Assembly (NCBI GenBank): GCA_033725935.1
Contig: MU867080.1
Location: forward strand, 492,520 to 556,519
Direction of reading: 5' to 3'
Length of the DNA: 64,000 bases
DNA from: Cladorrhinum sp. PSN259
Lineage: Eukaryota > Ascomycota > Sordariomycetes > Sordariales > Podosporaceae
Part shown: positions 36,294 through 46,251 of the stretch, one piece after another
How the letters are laid out: every line of letters begins with the position of its first letter
Numbering within the stretch: the stretch's first letter is position 1
Made by a program: the position numbers and the translations under genes
The notes under the pieces: generated by a model
Told to the model about the DNA's origin: nothing
The model's input: only the letters and a program-made list of their open reading frames with translations
Database searches by the model: none

Positions 36294-37233
36294 TGAAACA
36301 TTATTTTGAAAGAAGAAAGAGATTACGGTGTATATATGTGATAATGTTTGGGAATATATAATTGGAGGATTCTCATGATTGGTGGCGGATGTACATACAT
36401 TGCTCAACGGTTTATTTAGCTTGATTTCCCCACCCTCCCTTTTTTTTTCCTTTTTTTTTTTCTTTTTTCCCCGTCGTTATATATTAGCATTGGGCGGTTA
36501 TTCTTTTCTTCCCCGTCTTGTATCCGGGCGCGAATCTGAACTGGAGTGTTTCTGAAAGTTCTTGTTTGTATCGACCTCATTGGCAAAAGAGATGGATGAA
36601 CGAGTGGGCGGACGTATATAGATCAGAGTTATTTGGAGAGACGCTGAGAGGTAGAACGTGAATAAAGGGGCTGTAATGTAGATAGCGTATACTTACTTGC
36701 ATATCAGATACCCAAATCAAAAGTTGGTCATAACCGAAAATCTGAATATGGTAACTGCGCCGAGTTTTCTCCTGTCCTGACTTCAAAAATGTAGTACAAG
36801 GTCATACATATCATAATGATATAGGTGAATGGGACATGAATATATACATCATGAGACAGGAGGTGAACGAAACGAAACATGATTCCCGTCCCAAGCATTC
36901 ATTCGTCTTCAGGTATAAGTATAGCTCAGGTATACACCCCGAAAACCCACCCGGCTCTTTAACAACAGTAACCTGGAAGACTTTATACCACTGACTGACT
37001 CGTGTAACAGTTAGGTCATGGCAATGGCAGGAGGCACTACAACCTGGAAGCTAGAATTGCGCTGTTTTTCTCCCGTCCCTAATATTATTATTCTAGCTAC
37101 CAGGGCTCTTGGTGAGAAATAAGAGACTTGAACTCCCAACCACCCGTGTGTCCCAGCGGTAGAATAACCGCCCGGTTAGGTGCGATTCCTGCTTGGGTTT
37201 CCTTTGTTCGCTTTCATTTTCCTTTCTGCGCTG
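36294..37233. other. intergenic, convergent 3' flanks
   Basis: About 0.9 kb between the flippase (plus) and the oxidoreductase (minus). It has long T-rich runs near 36436-36470. A tRNA-like patch at about 37115-37195 has T-loop-like sequence but no acceptor pairing. No gene called. Confidence 0.55.
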
Positions 37234-38408
37234 TCACTTCTCCTCAGGATCAACCTTGATCACCACCTTCCCTGCCGCATGACCACTGCACAACTTATCC
37301 AGCGCCTGGTGCACGTCCTCAAACGCCCATACGCTATCGTGAACCACCCTTAACTTACCCTCGGCGAACAAGGCGTTCGACTTCTCCATGTCTTCCAGAC
37401 TGGGATCATTCATGCTCGCCATCGAAAACGTTCTCCCTGTGCCACCTAACCAGGTTGTTTTGGGCCAAATGACGTTTGTGATGATGGTCCAGACGCTCTT
37501 GAGCAAGTCCCACCTCGTATAGCTGTCGTAGTGGATCGAGACGGCGTCGTAGATTCCTGAGGGCTTGAGGTAGTGACGGCTGTTTATGTAGAGGGTTTGA
37601 TCGCCGTAGGCGTCTATGATAGCATCAAAGTTGTTTGAGCCTCCGTAGCGTTTTGCTAGTTCGCCTGGCAAGTCCGTATATTGAGTGTAGTCGATGACCT
37701 GTTTTTATGTGTTAGTCTAGCCCGTTGTCTTCTTTACCTATACCCAGAGTAGTGCTTTACCTCATCACACCCCAGATTCTTCACCATCTCTCCATTCCGT
37801 CCCGAGCAAATACCCACCACGTATCCCTCCGTCCCAACTACGTTCCGCGCAACCTGAACAGCCATACTGCCACACCCGCCACTCGCACCCACCACGAGCA
37901 CTCTATCCCCCTCTTTGACATTTGCTTCCTTGACCTGTAAATCAGCAGTCAAAGCAGTCAAGAACAACCCAGCCGCCGAGCGAAGTGACTGTGTAGAAGG
38001 TAAGAGGACGCAGTACTTTGCAGGAACGGAAATCAGTTCCTGCAGACCGCCCGAACCAGTTTTTATGAGAAAGGAAAGTGGAGTGAAGGCGACTACTTTA
38101 TCCCCGGGGGCAAAACGGGATTGTGAGTGATGAACTGAGAGGACGGTGCCGGTGAAGTCAAAGCAGGGGACGGCGGTTTCTGTAGAGCGAAAGAACCAGG
38201 GCATGGAGCGAAGCAACACGGCGTCGCCTGGGTTTAGCGCTGTGTAGGCTACTTTGATGAGGAGGTGTTCTTCTTCATTAGGCGGGGAATTTGTAGGTGG
38301 AAAGGTTGGAGGAGGGTGTGAGGTGGTGAGGGAGAGGGTTTGTCTGTAGGGGCCTGGACGGGAATATGCCCATGCTTTAATTGTCTTTGGAAGGGAGGGA
38401 GGTGCCAT
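37234..38408 (-). CDS. MDR-family (quinone oxidoreductase-like) NAD(P)H dehydrogenase
   Basis: Medium-chain dehydrogenase/reductase acting on an unknown carbonyl or enone. Two exons on minus (38408..37761 and 37698..37234) give 370 residues. Intron 37760..37699 has GTAAAG donor, GACTAAC branch and AACAG acceptor. A GroES-like N-terminal domain (about 35-150, with AYTALNPGDAVL) precedes a Rossmann domain with the nucleotide-binding motif VVGASGGCGSMAVQVA near 170 and VIDYTQY after the splice. I see no structural-zinc cysteine cluster (no four closely spaced Cys), so it is a zinc-independent quinone-oxidoreductase-type member. It could be a RTN4IP1-like reductase. No signal or presequence. Confidence 0.85.
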
Positions 38409-38970
38409 GTTGGTGATAATTTGGGCTTCTTTAGGTGATGGTGGCAGTACAGATTATCCAACACATCTGTGATTGAACTTATGGTATACAATGTTTAGAA
38501 ACCAAGGTGAATGGACGGTTTATATGCTTTTTTCATTTTTCATTTTTTTCATTCAAAATCTGTCCTTGGTGTGTTTGTGTTGTGTTCAACCCCGAGGCCG
38601 AAAGCTACACTATCCCCTTCAGCATTTATATGTGGGTACGTCCGCTTGTCAAAGACAATGTTCCCCAAACTGAGCTGCGGCCGCGTCACTCGGGCCATTC
38701 CTGGGAGTCACCAGGTCTCCGGTCTCGCTTGTTAGCCAATTGTATCTGAATGTGGCGTTATGATGCGTCCGCAGTCATCAGAATTGGCGAGGTTTTTTGG
38801 AAGAAGGTATCTTCTTCTCAGAGCTCTTGAAGCATGTGAAATAGATATAATTAGGTCTAATAACTGATGAATTAAGGGTATTAATAGAAACATTTTCTTT
38901 GCTTGCTTGCTGAAATCCAAACTCCATTGGTTGGCATGGTGGTTACATCCACGGGGAATGCGCTACCATT
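38409..38970. other. intergenic, MDR promoter and Sec14-like 3' flank
   Basis: About 560 bp between two minus-strand genes. Nothing beyond promoter and 3' flanking sequence is visible. Confidence 0.6.
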
Positions 38971-40005
38971 CTAGTTCGACGCTGCAGGAGCGACAGCAGT
39001 TGCGGCAGCTTGTTCAACCTTCACCTCAGCTGCCTTTTCGGCAGCAGGCTTGGCAGCGCCTGCAACACCAGCCTCAATGCCACCAGAAAGATAATCTTCA
39101 GACTCTCCAATCTGCTGTCCACCAGCAGTCCATCTCTGCCACCGGGATTCCCTTCTGTCATCACACAACTTGTGGAAGGCTGGCCAGTATACAGAATGAT
39201 CGTACTCAAACTCAAGCTTGCCGGTGCTGAACTCGGACCACAACTGCTCTTCCGGCACATACTGGCTCATGTCTTCATTGAACTTGAGCTTCTCACGAGT
39301 GAGAGGGTCGATGAAGGGGTTGATGAGCTTGAAGAACCCCGTAACAACCCAGGGCATGTTGATGATGAGGGCCTTGCCGAGGCGTTCCGGGTAATGATGC
39401 TGCAGAATGTGAAGGATTTCACGAGCCATGCCGAAACTAGGTGACGTGTTGGAACGGCTTTTGCTCGCCTTGAAGTTGATTAGGAGCGCAAGGGTCTCTA
39501 CGCCAGATGGCATCAGGTCGATGACCCGCTCAACCATGTAGACGAGGTGCTGAACCTGACGAGGGGAGGGTTCGGTGTTTTGTCGGCCGGGGTTGAGGTA
39601 ATGGCAGACACGGCCCTCCTTGTCGTAGCCCAAAGTCAACTGCTTTCCAGTCTCGTTCTCGGGGGAGATGTGGTCGGCGGTCAACTGCTCGACATCGTAC
39701 TCCCTCCTCCAAGCCAGGGTCTCAAGGAGACGCTTCTCGGCCTCTTGCTCATGCCATTTGGTCGCGCGGAGGTACCGCAGCAGACACTCCTTGGTCAGCC
39801 AGAATTTCTCCTTGTCAGTAAGCGGCCCGGCCTTTCCTTTGGTGGAGGGAACCTCGGGCCAGCCCTTGACCTGCTCGAGCAGCCAGTCGTACTTTTGTTG
39901 CTGGTCGGCGGTCAGGACAGCACGAGGCTTAGGGCGGCTTTCAGAGGTGGGCATAGGCAAGGGGACCCTTAGAGGCCCAGATGATGCTGCTGTTACTGTT
40001 GCCAT
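38971..40005 (-). CDS. Sec14-like CRAL/TRIO lipid-transfer protein (Pdr16/Sfh3-like)
   Basis: Soluble protein that binds and exchanges phosphatidylinositol and another lipid or sterol between membranes. Single exon, 344 residues. The N-terminal CRAL/TRIO-N helical region (about 30-110) contains WLTKECLLRYLRATKW. The lipid-binding domain (about 125-275) contains YHL-type core motifs: LALLINFKASKS, HHYPERLGKALIINMPW and FFKLINPFIDP. The C-terminus is Ala/Glu/Val-rich and low in complexity. A single-domain protein of this size with the INMPW motif fits the Pdr16/Sfh3 subgroup more than Sec14 itself. Divergent from POL12. Confidence 0.88.
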   Translation of the reverse strand: MATVTAASSGPLRVPLPMPTSESRPKPRAVLTADQQQKYDWLLEQVKGWPEVPSTKGKAGPLTDKEKFWLTKECLLRYLRATKWHEQEAEKRLLETLAWRREYDVEQLTADHISPENETGKQLTLGYDKEGRVCHYLNPGRQNTEPSPRQVQHLVYMVERVIDLMPSGVETLALLINFKASKSRSNTSPSFGMAREILHILQHHYPERLGKALIINMPWVVTGFFKLINPFIDPLTREKLKFNEDMSQYVPEEQLWSEFSTGKLEFEYDHSVYWPAFHKLCDDRRESRWQRWTAGGQQIGESEDYLSGGIEAGVAGAAKPAAEKAAEVKVEQAAATAVAPAASN

Positions 40006-40653
40006 TTTCGATGTTTACTTTTTGTCGACAAGGAAGCAATCTGGTTGTTGATGTCTGGGAGGGAGATCAGCTGGCGGGCTATATATGAAATCCGAGGGTG
40101 GGGACTAATTTAACATACGGCGCCAGGATACTTTTCCACTGGGATAACGCTCGACAGCACCGACTTTCAGGGGAAAGCAAGGTAATTGGGATGACGCACC
40201 GGAGATTTAGTATTCAGGGAAGGGCATGTACTTGTAGAAGCGAGAAGAAAAAGTTAATTGGAGATGTGGTGTTGATCGATTGGATTATTTCGAATAAAAA
40301 GGGCGGGATGGGTCTTTCCATGTCAGCTTCTACATAGCTTAATCGGACCATGGATGTTGGGCTCCATTTGGGGCTCTGAGTTTGAGATTGGCGGTCCCTG
40401 TCCACTGTCGCTTTAGCAATACGTGCAGGGCGCTGGCTGACTCAGCACGTTAATTCACAGACCAGGGGGTTTTGGGAGGAGCCGCGTCTCAAGCGCGTAA
40501 AGTGGTTTGCGACGCGTTCTGTAAGTTTTGTATTCGTTAACTGTTGATGCCCCTCCTTGACAGCCTCAACACTTGAGCCAAATCAGTCATAACAACCCCC
40601 AAACGGACATCAAGGACCCGATTGAATTTCCCTAGTTCAAAAACAAAGACACA
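40006..40653. promoter_or_regulatory. divergent promoter Sec14-like/POL12
   Basis: A 648-bp interval between head-to-head starts. It carries a perfect 11-bp palindrome with TGACTCA at 40436-40446 and an ACGCGT box at 40512-40517. No gene seen. Confidence 0.55.
40512..40517. promoter_or_regulatory. MluI cell-cycle box (ACGCGT) upstream of POL12
   Basis: ACGCGT, the core site of MBF-type G1/S factors, lies 137 bp before the POL12 start codon. DNA-replication genes, including primase-polymerase alpha subunits, are classic MBF targets in yeasts. The site is palindromic and short, so chance occurrence is possible. Confidence 0.45.
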
Positions 40654-42735
40654 ATGGCCGACGAGGTTCTGGCAGAGCTCAATGAGCGTTTTGGGTCTGG
40701 CGGCAAGGACCTGGAGCCAGATGTTGCCGCAGAGCTCAAGTCCATAATGCGCATGCACCAGCTGTCTGCCCAGGATCTTTTCTTCAAATGGGAGTCATAC
40801 TGCATCAAGATGGATATGGATGAGCTCAAGGCTTCGGTGCAGATTCTCCGAAACTTCAAGCAGGATCTCCAAGATGCCCTCGAGCGAAGCAACCGATCAC
40901 AGGTTCACATCAAGCAGGAGAAGCGTTCTGGTGCAACTCCGAGAGCTGGGAAAGGCGGCGATGTCTTTGGCATGCTGGATGGTCTCACTTCGACACCGGG
41001 TGGTGCGAGGGCATCCAAGGTTGCTCCGAGGCGGACACCTGCTGCGAACAGGGTCAAGGCTGAGCCTGCAAGCTCACCACTCAAGCTGGAGGAGCGGTTC
41101 AACTCCTTAGGTGTCGTTCCGTATGCAGCTTTCCCCCTGTCATCGCTACACGCATTTTTCTGACTGCTCTTTTCTAGACCAACCTCTTTCAACGACAGAG
41201 TGAACGCAGGCGACACACTCGAAGTCCTTAACGAGCACCTTCAGCCAGCCGAACCCCCTATTTCCCCTTTCAGCGAGTCGCGCATCAAACTTACTGCCGG
41301 ATCCGACCAGAAGAAACTGGGATACAAACCCCTCGCCATGAAACTCTCTGAGGCGTCCGAGATTCTTGACGACCGGATAGAAGAGTTTATGAGCCTGGTG
41401 ATGGAATATCACGAGCTCGATGAGTCTGCGTTTGGAAATGCAGCAAGCCAAAGTACCTCAGAGATTGTCGCTGTTGGCAGGATCGCCTCAGATTCACTAG
41501 AGGGCAAGCTCAATGCTGCATCCTTGGTTCTTGAGACGTCGAGGCGGATGGGTGGTGGCCTGCGCGTACCGTTGAACGTTAAACAACTTCAGGGGTACCA
41601 GTTCTTCCCAGGTCAGATTGTGGCTTTGAAGGGCACTAACAGCAGTGGGCGCGAGTTCGCCATCAAGGAGGTCATGGAGCTCCCGCTACTTCCAAATGCT
41701 GCTTCATCGCCTGACATGCTTCAAACACATCTCGAAAGACTTCGAGGTGGGCCAGACGCCATGGACTCTGACGAGCCGACACCCTTAAACATTATCTTTA
41801 CCTCAGGCCCCTACACCGCAGACGATAACCTTGATTTTGAACCCCTTCACGCCATATGCAATGAAGCAGCTGATACCTACGTGGACGCTCTCGTTCTCAC
41901 CGGTCCCTTTATCGACATCGAACACCCACTGATCGCCTCGGGCGATTTCGACCTGCCTGAAGAAGCCCACTATGAGCCTGACACAGCAACGATGGTCACC
42001 GTTTTCAAATACATGGTCTCACCAGCAATAAATCGCCTCGTCAGCGCCAACCCAAGCATCACAGTACTGCTAGTGCCGTCCGTCCGCGATGTGCTATCGA
42101 AGCACGTCTCATGGCCGCAGGATGTCTTCCCGCGCCGTGAGCTTGGCTTGCCCAAGTCGGTCAAGGTGATCGGTAACCCCATGACCTTTGCCATGAACGA
42201 AATGCTCTTGGGCATCAGCAGCCAAGACGTCTTGTTTGAGCTGCGCAACGAGGAGTTGACTGGAGGGCGACCTAAAGACCGTGAGCTGCTTTCAAGGGCT
42301 TGCCGGTATCTCATTGAGCAAAGACACTTCTTCCCACTTTTCCCGCCAACGGATCGGCAAAGGCTGCCCAAGACGGGTGCTGGAGATGGGATACCACCTG
42401 GCGCCATGCTCGATGTTAGTTACTTGAAGCTTGGCGAGATGGTCAATGTGCGGCCGGATGTGTTGATTGTGCCTAGCTCGCTGCCTCCATTCGCAAAGGT
42501 ACGCCCAACTCCCTTCCCATCTATTCGAACAAGTCATACTGACATTGCTGATCATTAGGTTATTGAGAGTGTACTTGTCATCAATCCTGGATACCTGTCA
42601 AAGCGGAAAGGAGCCGGTACCTATGCCAAGATGACGCTTTACCCACCCAACATGTCCCAACCGGATGCTGGAAGCGGCGGCATGCTGGCTCATAAGATAT
42701 TCGAGAGGGCAAGAGTTGAGATTACGAAGATCTGA
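40654..42735 (+). CDS. POL12: DNA polymerase alpha subunit B
   Basis: Regulatory B subunit of DNA polymerase alpha-primase, needed for replication initiation in the nucleus. Three exons (40654..41120, 41178..42498, 42559..42735) give 654 residues, a usual length. Introns 41121..41177 and 42499..42558 are GT-AG with CTGAC-like and CTGAT-like branch sites; the first splits a Pro codon (VVP|PTSF). The N-terminal domain (about 1-100) is helical, followed by a flexible, Lys/Pro/Ser-rich linker. An OB-fold region (about 240-340) contains GYQFFPGQIVALKG. The calcineurin-like phosphoesterase fold (about 365-640) starts at IIFTSGPYTADDNLDFEPL; as in the family, metal-ligand residues are not conserved. 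VLVINPGYLSKRKGAGTY is the typical C-terminal motif, restored only by splicing intron 2. Confidence 0.93.
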
Positions 42736-42902
42736 CAACAAAGCATGATGGAAAGAGGGCCTGTGTCTTTATCCAAGACAAAGCGTGCATGGAATTGGAA
42801 TAGTTGGTCTAGTTCTTGTAGGGTATATGTTGTTCCAGTCTTGGGTTCAAATTACATGTTGAATACCAAAATGATTTTAGACGGAGTGTTCAAGCTCTCC
42901 AT
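42736..42902. other. short convergent gap POL12/MFAP1
   Basis: Only 167 bp separate the convergent stop codons of POL12 and MFAP1, so their 3' untranslated regions probably overlap or abut. Confidence 0.6.
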
Positions 42903-44438
42903 CTACCTTGTATCTATCCTCCGTCTCTTATCGCTCTCATACCGATCCCTATCCCGGTCTCGAGATGGTGACCTCTTTCGCCTCTCATCTCTGTCACGTC
43001 TGGGCGAACGAGACATGGACCTTGACCGCCTCCTATCTCGGCTATCATGTCGTCGCCGGTGCCGATCATCACGATCATCATCCCTGGACCGGTCCTGATC
43101 CCTCCTATCCCTATAGCCACCCTCATCTCTTTTGTCTCCATCATTCCTCTGTCTCTCCCGCCTATCACCAAGCGGGATAGCATTCGCCCCATTCACATCT
43201 CTATCCTCGCCACCTCTTCTCCGATTAAAATCATCAGGCCGGAACCGCTCATCCTCGTTAAATCGGTCATACCCTCCTCCCTGCCCCAGCCCTCTTCCAA
43301 ACGCATCATCTAACCTCCCCCACTGCCCGGTATCCTCACTCTTCATATCCCTATACTTGGTTGCGCCCTTCTTTCCCAGCTTGGTCATATCCCTCAACTG
43401 CAGGGCCTTGGGCAAGAGCTCCCGATTCTTGATCTCATCCGCGAACCTGGCTCCCATGATATCCCGCTTGTCCAAGCCAGCAGCCTTGCTCTCATCCTGG
43501 TAAAAAGCGCCCTTGTGGAAGTACTTTTGCATGTAGGCAACCTTGCCCCTGCCTTCCTTCTCCTCGCGCTGCTGTGCAATGTGTGCCTCATCTTCTGCGC
43601 GGCGTTCTTCCTCGGTGAGGTTGCGTCGCCGTTCAATTTCTGCCAGTTCTTTTTCCTTCTCTTCAATGGCTTCGCGCTCCCGTTTGAGGCGCTTGAGTTC
43701 GCGCAGCTTCCACGCCGCGTACTCTGCTTCTGGGTCTATGTCGTCGGTGTCGTCTACCTCGTTCTCTTCGTCTGTGTCGTCGTCCCATGCTTTCTTGCCT
43801 GCTGCGCGCGCCGCTAGGTCCTTTTTGATTTGTTCTTCCACTAGTTCGTCTGCTGCGCGACGGCGGGCTTCCTCAGCTGCTGCAGCTGCAGCTTCGCTGT
43901 CTTCGTCACGCGTGGTGGTAGTTTTGGTAGTTGAACCTGGTGCGCCGGTGGCGTTATTCTGACGAGCATTTTTCGAGATGAATTTAGGTCGCATCATCAG
44001 CCGTCGCGGGGCTTCCTCTTCCGAGCTTTCCTCCTCTTCTGAACTCTCTTCCTCGCTGCCGCTTCCTTCCTCTTCTGATCCGGAGCCGGAACCATCCTCA
44101 TCTTCTGTTACGAATCCTTCCTCTTTCGCTTTGCGCTCGGCGGCGAGACGCGCCGCCTTGGCTGCTTCTCGTCGTTTTGCTTCGTCGTCGGTGGCGGCGG
44201 TGAGGTCTGCGCCTTTCAGGTTGATCTTGCTGTTGTCGCCTCGGCTGATAATGCGCCCTGGGCCTGCTGCGTTGGCGAACTTGGGCGGAGGAGCTGTCCT
44301 CCGTGGGACGGGTGCCTTCTTGGTTTCTTGCTCGGATCCGCTCGATTCTGAATCGGAATCGGATTCTGGACCAGTGGCTTTTCCGGGGCGATGACGCGCC
44401 GGCCTCACCGGATTGGCTGTCATGCGTTTCGGTGGCAT
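42903..44438 (-). CDS. MFAP1-family spliceosomal protein
   Basis: Nuclear pre-mRNA splicing factor of the microfibrillar-associated protein 1 family, a tri-snRNP/B-complex component that works with Prp38. Single exon, 511 residues; the ATG at 44438 (AAAAATGCC) is the first in frame. The N-terminal half is Ser/Glu/Asp-rich and highly acidic (several Glu/Ser runs). A long charged helix (about 230-330, Glu/Arg/Lys) follows. The MFAP1 signature is MQKYFHKGAFYQDE, then LLPKALQLRDMTKLGKKG and RDMKSEDTGQW. The C-terminus is a basic RS/RD repeat region ending in KRRRIDTR. Divergent from the pICln gene. Confidence 0.92.
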   Translation of the reverse strand: MPPKRMTANPVRPARHRPGKATGPESDSDSESSGSEQETKKAPVPRRTAPPPKFANAAGPGRIISRGDNSKINLKGADLTAATDDEAKRREAAKAARLAAERKAKEEGFVTEDEDGSGSGSEEEGSGSEEESSEEEESSEEEAPRRLMMRPKFISKNARQNNATGAPGSTTKTTTTRDEDSEAAAAAAEEARRRAADELVEEQIKKDLAARAAGKKAWDDDTDEENEVDDTDDIDPEAEYAAWKLRELKRLKREREAIEEKEKELAEIERRRNLTEEERRAEDEAHIAQQREEKEGRGKVAYMQKYFHKGAFYQDESKAAGLDKRDIMGARFADEIKNRELLPKALQLRDMTKLGKKGATKYRDMKSEDTGQWGRLDDAFGRGLGQGGGYDRFNEDERFRPDDFNRRRGGEDRDVNGANAIPLGDRRERQRNDGDKRDEGGYRDRRDQDRSRDDDRDDRHRRRHDSRDRRRSRSMSRSPRRDRDERRKRSPSRDRDRDRYESDKRRRIDTR

Positions 44439-44803
44439 TTTTGACAATGTGTAAAACTGTCAGGTTTGGTATTGAGTGTTTGTTGTTTTTACAATGGCCA
44501 ACTTTGTCTTTTCGAGGAATGAAAGCATAAGGGAAATTTCATGGCACGGGCGCGACAGGTACTTGCGAGTGCCAAGACTTCACGGTGCACATCAATTAAT
44601 GCTTGTGTGGCTGTCTAACGTATTTGGGAAGTAAATGCAGCTTCAGGTGGTTACGATAAGGTTATCGAAAGAAGCTCCTTGACCCCACCAAGCTTTTGAC
44701 AGCTCCAGCACCTCCCCACACCTCACCTTGTCAACCTAGAGCTTTTAGGAAAGTCAATATTGCGACACCCTAAAACAGCATCTTTTTCCATATATGATAG
44801 AAG
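44439..44803. promoter_or_regulatory. shared divergent promoter MFAP1/pICln
   Basis: A 365-bp head-to-head interval. It contains a 14-bp inverted repeat CGATAA-GG-TTATCG at 44654-44667, that is, two opposed GATA cores. A short upstream ORF (ATG 44794 to TAG 44823) overlaps the pICln start. Confidence 0.5.
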
Positions 44804-45730
44804 ATGAGCCTCACAACGATTAGATCGCCCCCGTCGCTTAGCGACTACACGCCTCTCTCTGAGCACCAGGAACAGACCCCAGAAAGCTTTTACGATGCGA
44901 AACCCGTGCTATACTACCATGGCGTTGGAGCAAAAGCTTGGATCCCCAAGTCGCAGCGCGGCAAGCTCCCCTTCTTCCCGGCCGACCTCGAAACCGCCCC
45001 AACGGCTCCCGAAAATGTAGGGTTGGCCGACGCCGCCGAGGAGAGCGTGGAGCAGACGGTCGATCTTCTTGTTAACTCTAGGACGTTGACCATCTTTTCA
45101 CCCGCTGCCGAGTCTGGACTTTCAATTCCCTACCCACAAATCAGCATTCACGCACTCAAGACACTCGCCTCGTCAGACGGCTCTTCTAAGTTCCCTTCAG
45201 TTTATCTTCAGCTCGAGCTGGCAGAGGGCGGGTCAGATGAGGATTTCGAAACTGTTGAACTTACTTTGATTCCTTCTTCTTCCTCATCAACGGCTCAGCC
45301 GGAGGACATTGCCAAGTCTGAAGCCGTCAAGCTCTTCGAAGCTATATCAGAGTGCTCAAACCTCAATCCCGACCCGATCCAAGAAGGAGACGAGGATGAT
45401 GATGACGAGGATGGAGGTAGGATCATCTTTGAAGGGGATCATCAGCCGTACGAAGCGATTGATGGGTTCACTGGCGTGTTTGCTGGTGCTGGAGATGGCG
45501 GCTTGCCACCTGCGATGCCTGGCAGTGGTGGATGGATTACGGCCGAGAATGTAGATGAGTTCTTCGACGCTGATGGTAACTGGATTGGAGGGGAAGAAGA
45601 GGAGGGCGGTATTAGTGGAGAGCTGGGTGAAGGTGCCGGGGTTGTGCATGCGCGTGAGGAGGAAGGAGATGGTGTCAACGGGCATGAAGGCGACGAGGGC
45701 GAGAGCAGTAAGCGGGCGAGGAGGGACTGA
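44804..45730 (+). CDS. pICln-like methylosome / snRNP assembly chaperone
   Basis: Member of the ICln family (regulator of volume decrease; Lot5-related PH-like fold). In animals pICln binds Sm proteins with PRMT5 and chaperones snRNP assembly in the cytosol. Single exon, 308 residues. The PH-like domain spans about 20-185 with GVGAKAWIPKSQRGKL, RTLTIFSP, ISIHALKTLASS and VYLQLELAEG. Two acidic segments follow (about 200 and 262-300), plus the pICln-type motif GGWITAENVDEFFDADGNW. The C-terminus ends in a Lys/Arg patch. Its gene is head-to-head with MFAP1. Confidence 0.85.
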   Translation: MSLTTIRSPPSLSDYTPLSEHQEQTPESFYDAKPVLYYHGVGAKAWIPKSQRGKLPFFPADLETAPTAPENVGLADAAEESVEQTVDLLVNSRTLTIFSPAAESGLSIPYPQISIHALKTLASSDGSSKFPSVYLQLELAEGGSDEDFETVELTLIPSSSSSTAQPEDIAKSEAVKLFEAISECSNLNPDPIQEGDEDDDDEDGGRIIFEGDHQPYEAIDGFTGVFAGAGDGGLPPAMPGSGGWITAENVDEFFDADGNWIGGEEEEGGISGELGEGAGVVHAREEEGDGVNGHEGDEGESSKRARRD

Positions 45731-46251
45731 AGGAATCAAGGGGTTGTCGTGACTTCATTGTCGATGAAGAGGGGTTTTCAGGCTATTTGGACACGGCTTC
45801 TAGCAACTTGTCGCTGTCACTGTCTGCGAGTTCAATGATATCACAGTCTTGACTCTCGGCAAGGACAATGCCTTACAGTGTCTTATACAGGGATGAGTTG
45901 GCTTTAGAAAAAAATTGGAAATTGGCGCAAGGCATCACACAAAGGTCAGCAGCTTTACTTTGTAATGGCTCAGAGGCTCATCTTGAAGGCGGGGAATAAA
46001 TCATTTACACCACCCAAAACCATTATCACTGCAAGTATCCGAGTACGTTATTAATCCTGATCTTGTTTGTTTCCCAACTACCTACTCATGTTCAACTGCA
46101 CAAAAGATTCCAACTTCTATATTACACCCATCAACATTATACATTAAGTTCTTCTTCCTTTCCTGCTTTATCCAAAAACTCCGGCCTGGTATCTGGTAAA
46201 ATCAAGAGACAAAAGAAAATTGAAAACCATAAAACTCATCACGCTAATGTC
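45731..46251. other. convergent gap pICln/MFS
   Basis: About 520 bp of 3' flanking sequence between convergent genes. AT-rich near 46020-46250. No gene. Confidence 0.6.

Noticed and set aside
37115..37195. tRNA-like patch with T-loop-like and D-loop-like words
   Set aside because: A T-stem with two G-T pairs and a small hairpin can be drawn on minus, but the acceptor strands do not pair and the plus-strand reading is only about 57 bases.
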